51,677 bases of DNA from Planctomycetota bacterium (GTDB taxonomy: Bacteria > Planctomycetota > Planctomycetia > Gemmatales > Gemmataceae), in contig JAFKJJ010000541.1 in the NCBI GenBank assembly GCA_017306025.1, forward strand, positions 1-51,677, in the 5' to 3' direction. The position numbers and the translations under genes are program-made. The notes under the pieces were generated by a model. It was not told where the DNA came from. It worked only from the letters and a program-made list of their open reading frames with translations, and made no database searches. Positions within the stretch are counted from its first letter, which is position 1. Each line of letters opens with the position of its first letter. Positions 48,557 to 51,677 of this stretch are shown one piece after another.

Positions 48557-50869
48557 ATGCGGGTCGCGTTCGGAGACGGTGAACACGACTTTCGTCCATG
48601 GCGGCCGCCTGACGGTCGGGTGCTGGCGCGGCTCGCCGGCTTCGATTGTGAGACCACCCGGATCGACGACGAGCGGCCCTGGCTGACCCCGACGTTCGTG
48701 CTCGGGGCGGCCTTCGACGGCGAACGGGGTTACTTCGTCTCCCGCGAGCACTTGGCAGCGTTCCTCCGCGCCCACTGGGATCTTCCGCTCGTTCTGCACA
48801 ACGCGGCGTTCGACCTCGACGTGCTCGCCAAGCAGTGTCTCAGCGTGGACGTCTACGCGGCGGTGGAGGAAGACCGCATCTGGGACACCTTCCTGCTGCA
48901 CAAGCTGTACACGCTCGCCACCCGTGGCGACCCCGCGGTCGGTAAAGACGAGGCCACGCTGGAGCGGTGCGCCGAGGAGTACCTTGGCGTCGCCCTCCCC
49001 AAAGACATCTGCGACAGCAAGGGTCGGGAGGTGCGAACCTCTTATGGGTCCTGGCTCGGTCGGGCACCGGCGGAAATCGAACCCGTCTACCTGGAGTACC
49101 TCGCGAAGGACGTCATCGCCACCCGCCAGGTATACTGGAAACTCCGCAAACTGATCCGCGAGTTGCTGCGGCAGAGCCAGACGGTGTGGGGGTTCGTGTC
49201 GCCGGAGTGGCTGGCTGAGTGCGGGCGGAAGTGGGGCCCGCTCACGCACGGCATCCAGTTACGCGCGGCGGTGGCCTTGCGGGCGATCACCGCGAACGGC
49301 ATGCGGATCGACGTCGAACACCGCGACCGCCTGATCCCGGTCCTGGAAGACGAGCGTGACCGCCTCCGCACGCGACTCCGCAAGCAGGGTTATCTGGCCG
49401 CTGGCGAGGGATCGGGAAAGTCCCTCCAGACGGTCTTCAAGCGTCTCGAAAGCCGCCATCCCGGTGCTTCCTTCCCCCGGACGGAAGGCGGGCTGTACGG
49501 GACCAGTGCCGAGGCGCTGCACGACCTCGTCGGCATCGACCCGTTCGTGGGCGACCTCCTGGCGTACCGGGCCGTGGATAAGCTCCTGGGCTCGTTTCTG
49601 GACAAACTCGGCCGGCGTACGGTCCACGCGTCGTTCAACGTGCTGGCGCGGACCGGTCGGACCAGTTCCTTCGGTGCGCTAAACGCCCAAAACCTGCCCA
49701 AGGATGAGCGGATCCGGGCGTGCTTCGTCCCCAGCCCCGGTCACAAGTTCATCGACGCGGATTACAAGACGATCGAACTGGCTGCACTTGCGCAGGCGTG
49801 CGCCACCCAGTTCGGGCTGGACTCGGAGATGGCCCGGCAGATCAACGCCGGGAGCGACCTCCACCGGGTATTTGCCGCATTCGTCACTGAGAAGCCCGAG
49901 TCGGAGGTCTCGGACGACGAGCGGGCTAAGGTGAAGCCGATCAACTTCGGGAAGCCCGGCGGCATGGGGGCGGCGTCACTCCGGACGTACGCCAAGGTCA
50001 CTTACGAGATCGACTACTCGGACGCGGAGGTGAGCGAACTCTCGGAGCGGTGGCTCGAACTGTTTCCCGAGATGCGCTCCTTCCTGTCTGATACGGTGAA
50101 CACGCCCCATAGGGTGGCATGCCGGTTGGGGCTGACACCCGCCGCCCGCGCCGAACACACAGACGACGGCCGCATGCTCAGGCACCCCGACAACGCGGGC
50201 CGGGCGAACGAGCCGAGCGAGATCCTCGGCCGGATGTGCCTCAAGGTGTTGAGCCACGAGCAGCCCTGCACGGCGCAGGGCAAGGCGTACTCGCCGGCCG
50301 ACTTGGACTTCTTCTGGACGCGGGTCGGGCAACTGGCGGACGAACTCCCCGAGAAGTTCCGCCGGGCGATCCACGACCGCACGCCCTCGGTCGGGCTCCA
50401 GCGGTCGGTAGCCTCGCTGGTCGGTCGCGCCGCCGTGTTCACGCTCACCGGGCGTCTGCGGGCGAACGCCACGTACACCGCCCGGCACAACACGATCTTC
50501 CAGGGGTTGACCAGCGACGGTGCGAAGTTGGGGCTGTGGCGGGTATGGCGGGCGGGCTACCGGGTCGTGAACTTCATTCACGACCAACTCCTGGTCGAGG
50601 TCCCCGACTCGCCGATCTTGGCGTACGACGCCGAGCGGATCAGGGCCGAGATGATCGCAGGGATGAAGGAGGTGATCCCGGACGTAACGGTGGACGTGGA
50701 CTATGCCGCCACGTCTCGGTGGCGTAAGGGGGCGAAGGCGGTGTTCGACGCGGAGGGTAAGCTCCTGGTCTGGGAGCCGCCGGCGAAGAAAATCGGGTCG
50801 ATACCATCAGGCGGAGCTCCAAGCCGCAGGCCCAAGCGCCAGCGGCGGACGGAAAAAGTTGCCCGCTAA
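48557..50869 (+). CDS. Family A DNA polymerase with 3'-5' exonuclease
   Basis: 770 residues (a GTG three codons earlier is possible). It lacks the 5' nuclease domain of bacterial Pol I. Exonuclease motifs: FDCETT, NAAFDLDVL and YLAKDVIATRQVY, all intact. Polymerase motif A is FIDADYKTIELAALA, motif B KPINFGKPGGMG, and motif C FIHDQLLVEVP. Motif C has Gln where most family A enzymes have Glu (HDE); the catalytic Asp is kept. It is the replicative or repair polymerase of the element, together with the primase-like and helicase-like genes upstream. Confidence 0.93.
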   Translation: MRVAFGDGEHDFRPWRPPDGRVLARLAGFDCETTRIDDERPWLTPTFVLGAAFDGERGYFVSREHLAAFLRAHWDLPLVLHNAAFDLDVLAKQCLSVDVYAAVEEDRIWDTFLLHKLYTLATRGDPAVGKDEATLERCAEEYLGVALPKDICDSKGREVRTSYGSWLGRAPAEIEPVYLEYLAKDVIATRQVYWKLRKLIRELLRQSQTVWGFVSPEWLAECGRKWGPLTHGIQLRAAVALRAITANGMRIDVEHRDRLIPVLEDERDRLRTRLRKQGYLAAGEGSGKSLQTVFKRLESRHPGASFPRTEGGLYGTSAEALHDLVGIDPFVGDLLAYRAVDKLLGSFLDKLGRRTVHASFNVLARTGRTSSFGALNAQNLPKDERIRACFVPSPGHKFIDADYKTIELAALAQACATQFGLDSEMARQINAGSDLHRVFAAFVTEKPESEVSDDERAKVKPINFGKPGGMGAASLRTYAKVTYEIDYSDAEVSELSERWLELFPEMRSFLSDTVNTPHRVACRLGLTPAARAEHTDDGRMLRHPDNAGRANEPSEILGRMCLKVLSHEQPCTAQGKAYSPADLDFFWTRVGQLADELPEKFRRAIHDRTPSVGLQRSVASLVGRAAVFTLTGRLRANATYTARHNTIFQGLTSDGAKLGLWRVWRAGYRVVNFIHDQLLVEVPDSPILAYDAERIRAEMIAGMKEVIPDVTVDVDYAATSRWRKGAKAVFDAEGKLLVWEPPAKKIGSIPSGGAPSRRPKRQRRTEKVAR

Positions 50870-50922
50870 GACCTAACTCGCAGCCGCCCCGGCCGCGGTC
50901 GGGGCTGGAGTAGGAGGAGTCC

Positions 50923-51570
50923 ATGGAGATCGAGCAGTGGGACGGCAGAAGCCTCGGGGCCGGGCCGATCGTCATCTCGGCCGACTGGGACGCGGGGCAG
51001 CCATCGGACTGGGGGCAGTTCCTCTACGCGAGTTCGGGACCGGCACATCACCCGGTCCGGGTGCCGTGTTCGGGATTCGGTCGTTTCCTCATGGTCCACC
51101 GGGGCATGATGTTCCTGAGCCGGGACGTGCCAGCCGTGGTGACCCCGTTGATCGACCTCCTTCGCGGACACGGGGAACGGGGCACGGACCAGTTGGTGTC
51201 GGCGTGGACATCGGCGGGTTCCTGGGTGGACGTCTTCCAACTGCTCTGCCAAGTTGTGACGCAGCAGGCCCGCTGGCCCGAGAAACTGGACGAGGCGGCA
51301 CTCCACGGGGTGCATGAACTGGTGGGCGACGACAAGACTGGGGGACTGGAGAAGCTCGTCGTCATCGCGAAGGGGACTCTGGCACTGTGCGCCCAGTTCA
51401 AGCGCCTTACTGCCCTCCGGCACCGTGGTCATCAGTTGCTCGCTGAACTCTTCGGCGAACTCCGGCAGTGGGCGGCACCGCTGCTCGACGAAGCCAGTGC
51501 GGCAGCGGTCGAGTGCTCGCCCCGCTGGCTTAGGACTACCGGACAAAACCGATTGTATCGGCTATCCTGA
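50923..51570 (+). CDS. Hypothetical protein
   Basis: 215 residues after TAGGAGGAGTCC. Mostly helical with no recognised motif (SWVDVFQLLCQVVTQQARWP, KLVVIAKGTLALCAQF). The last 15 residues (TTGQNRLYRLS) may be encoded by the adjacent insertion sequence, so the natural protein could be longer. Confidence 0.55.
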   Translation: MEIEQWDGRSLGAGPIVISADWDAGQPSDWGQFLYASSGPAHHPVRVPCSGFGRFLMVHRGMMFLSRDVPAVVTPLIDLLRGHGERGTDQLVSAWTSAGSWVDVFQLLCQVVTQQARWPEKLDEAALHGVHELVGDDKTGGLEKLVVIAKGTLALCAQFKRLTALRHRGHQLLAELFGELRQWAAPLLDEASAAAVECSPRWLRTTGQNRLYRLS

Positions 51571-51593
51571 CGGTGCCCCGCCAGGAGCCTGCG

Positions 51594-51677
51594 ATGGAAC
51601 TGAAGGATCTCGCGCGACGCCTCCCGGATGACATCTGGGTGATCTTCGAGCCGCTCCTGCCGGCGAAGGTGTGGGTG
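51594..51677 (+). mobile_element. IS5-family transposase, start only
   Basis: The last 84 bases encode KDLARRLPDDIWVIFEPLLP, the typical beginning of IS5-type transposases. The gene is cut by the window edge. The left inverted repeat should lie between about 51530 and 51593 but cannot be defined without the right end. Confidence 0.7.

Overview
The window is about 51.7 kb of high-GC DNA with no rRNA, complete tRNA or CRISPR array. Gene content points to a planctomycete, probably near the Gemmataceae: a PafA-type secreted phosphatase, an alginate-export-type porin, a treS-maltokinase fusion, GP88 and DpdA-like proteins, and an integrated element with its own family A DNA polymerase. That placement is an inference from gene families, not from a marker gene.

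Layout. (1) 1-4.1 kb, minus strand: an OmpR-type response regulator, a sensor kinase and the start of a TolC/CzcC-type efflux lipoprotein, then a small membrane-anchored protein. (2) 4.4-29.7 kb: a fluoride-response island. I find four crcB-type fluoride aptamers, two on each strand, all with the core GGNGATGGAGT...AACCGCC...ACTCCTAC. The aptamer at 14694-14744 (minus) leads an unbroken run of eleven closely spaced genes: cation/proton antiporter, double DUF190 protein, endonuclease/exonuclease/phosphatase-fold protein, MFS transporter, PafA-like phosphatase, CrcB fluoride channel, DUF190 protein, enolase, PAP2 phosphatase, inorganic pyrophosphatase and a frameshifted metallophosphatase. The aptamer at 16688-16736 (minus) leads a porin gene. 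The aptamer at 17983-18060 (plus) leads a SulP transporter, phosphofructokinase, DUF211 protein, VIT-like membrane protein and trehalose synthase-maltokinase. The aptamer at 26644-26728 (plus) leads an intact metallophosphatase paralogue and a dynamin-like GTPase. A logical reading is fluoride export (CrcB) plus replacement of the enzymes fluoride poisons (enolase, pyrophosphatase, other metal-dependent phosphohydrolases), with ion, carbon-storage and membrane functions added.

(3) 29.8-42.9 kb: accessory genes with a conflict-system flavour. A GP88-like protein and a GIY-YIG-like protein precede a minus-strand operon of SIS-HAD fusion, phosphoribosyltransferase-like protein, ORC/CDC6-like P-loop ATPase, an unknown Rossmann-like protein and a PfkB kinase broken by an in-frame TAG. 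Upstream of it lie a DpdA/TGT-like protein, a small Cys-His-Asp protein and a TPR-CHAT (caspase-fold) protein. I cannot match the five-gene operon to a named system; it is the best candidate for an undescribed one.

(4) 43.4-51.7 kb: an integrated element. It starts at a 3' half of tRNA-Asp(GTC), followed by a tyrosine recombinase, a helix-turn-helix protein, a primase-like protein, an AAA helicase-like protein, a basic protein, a family A DNA polymerase, an unknown protein and the start of an IS5-type transposase cut by the window edge.

Four genes look damaged: metallophosphatase frameshift near 4628, dedA TGA at 26342, pfkB TAG at 31626, and a DpdA-like gene with no normal start. These are either real decay or assembly errors and should be checked against reads.
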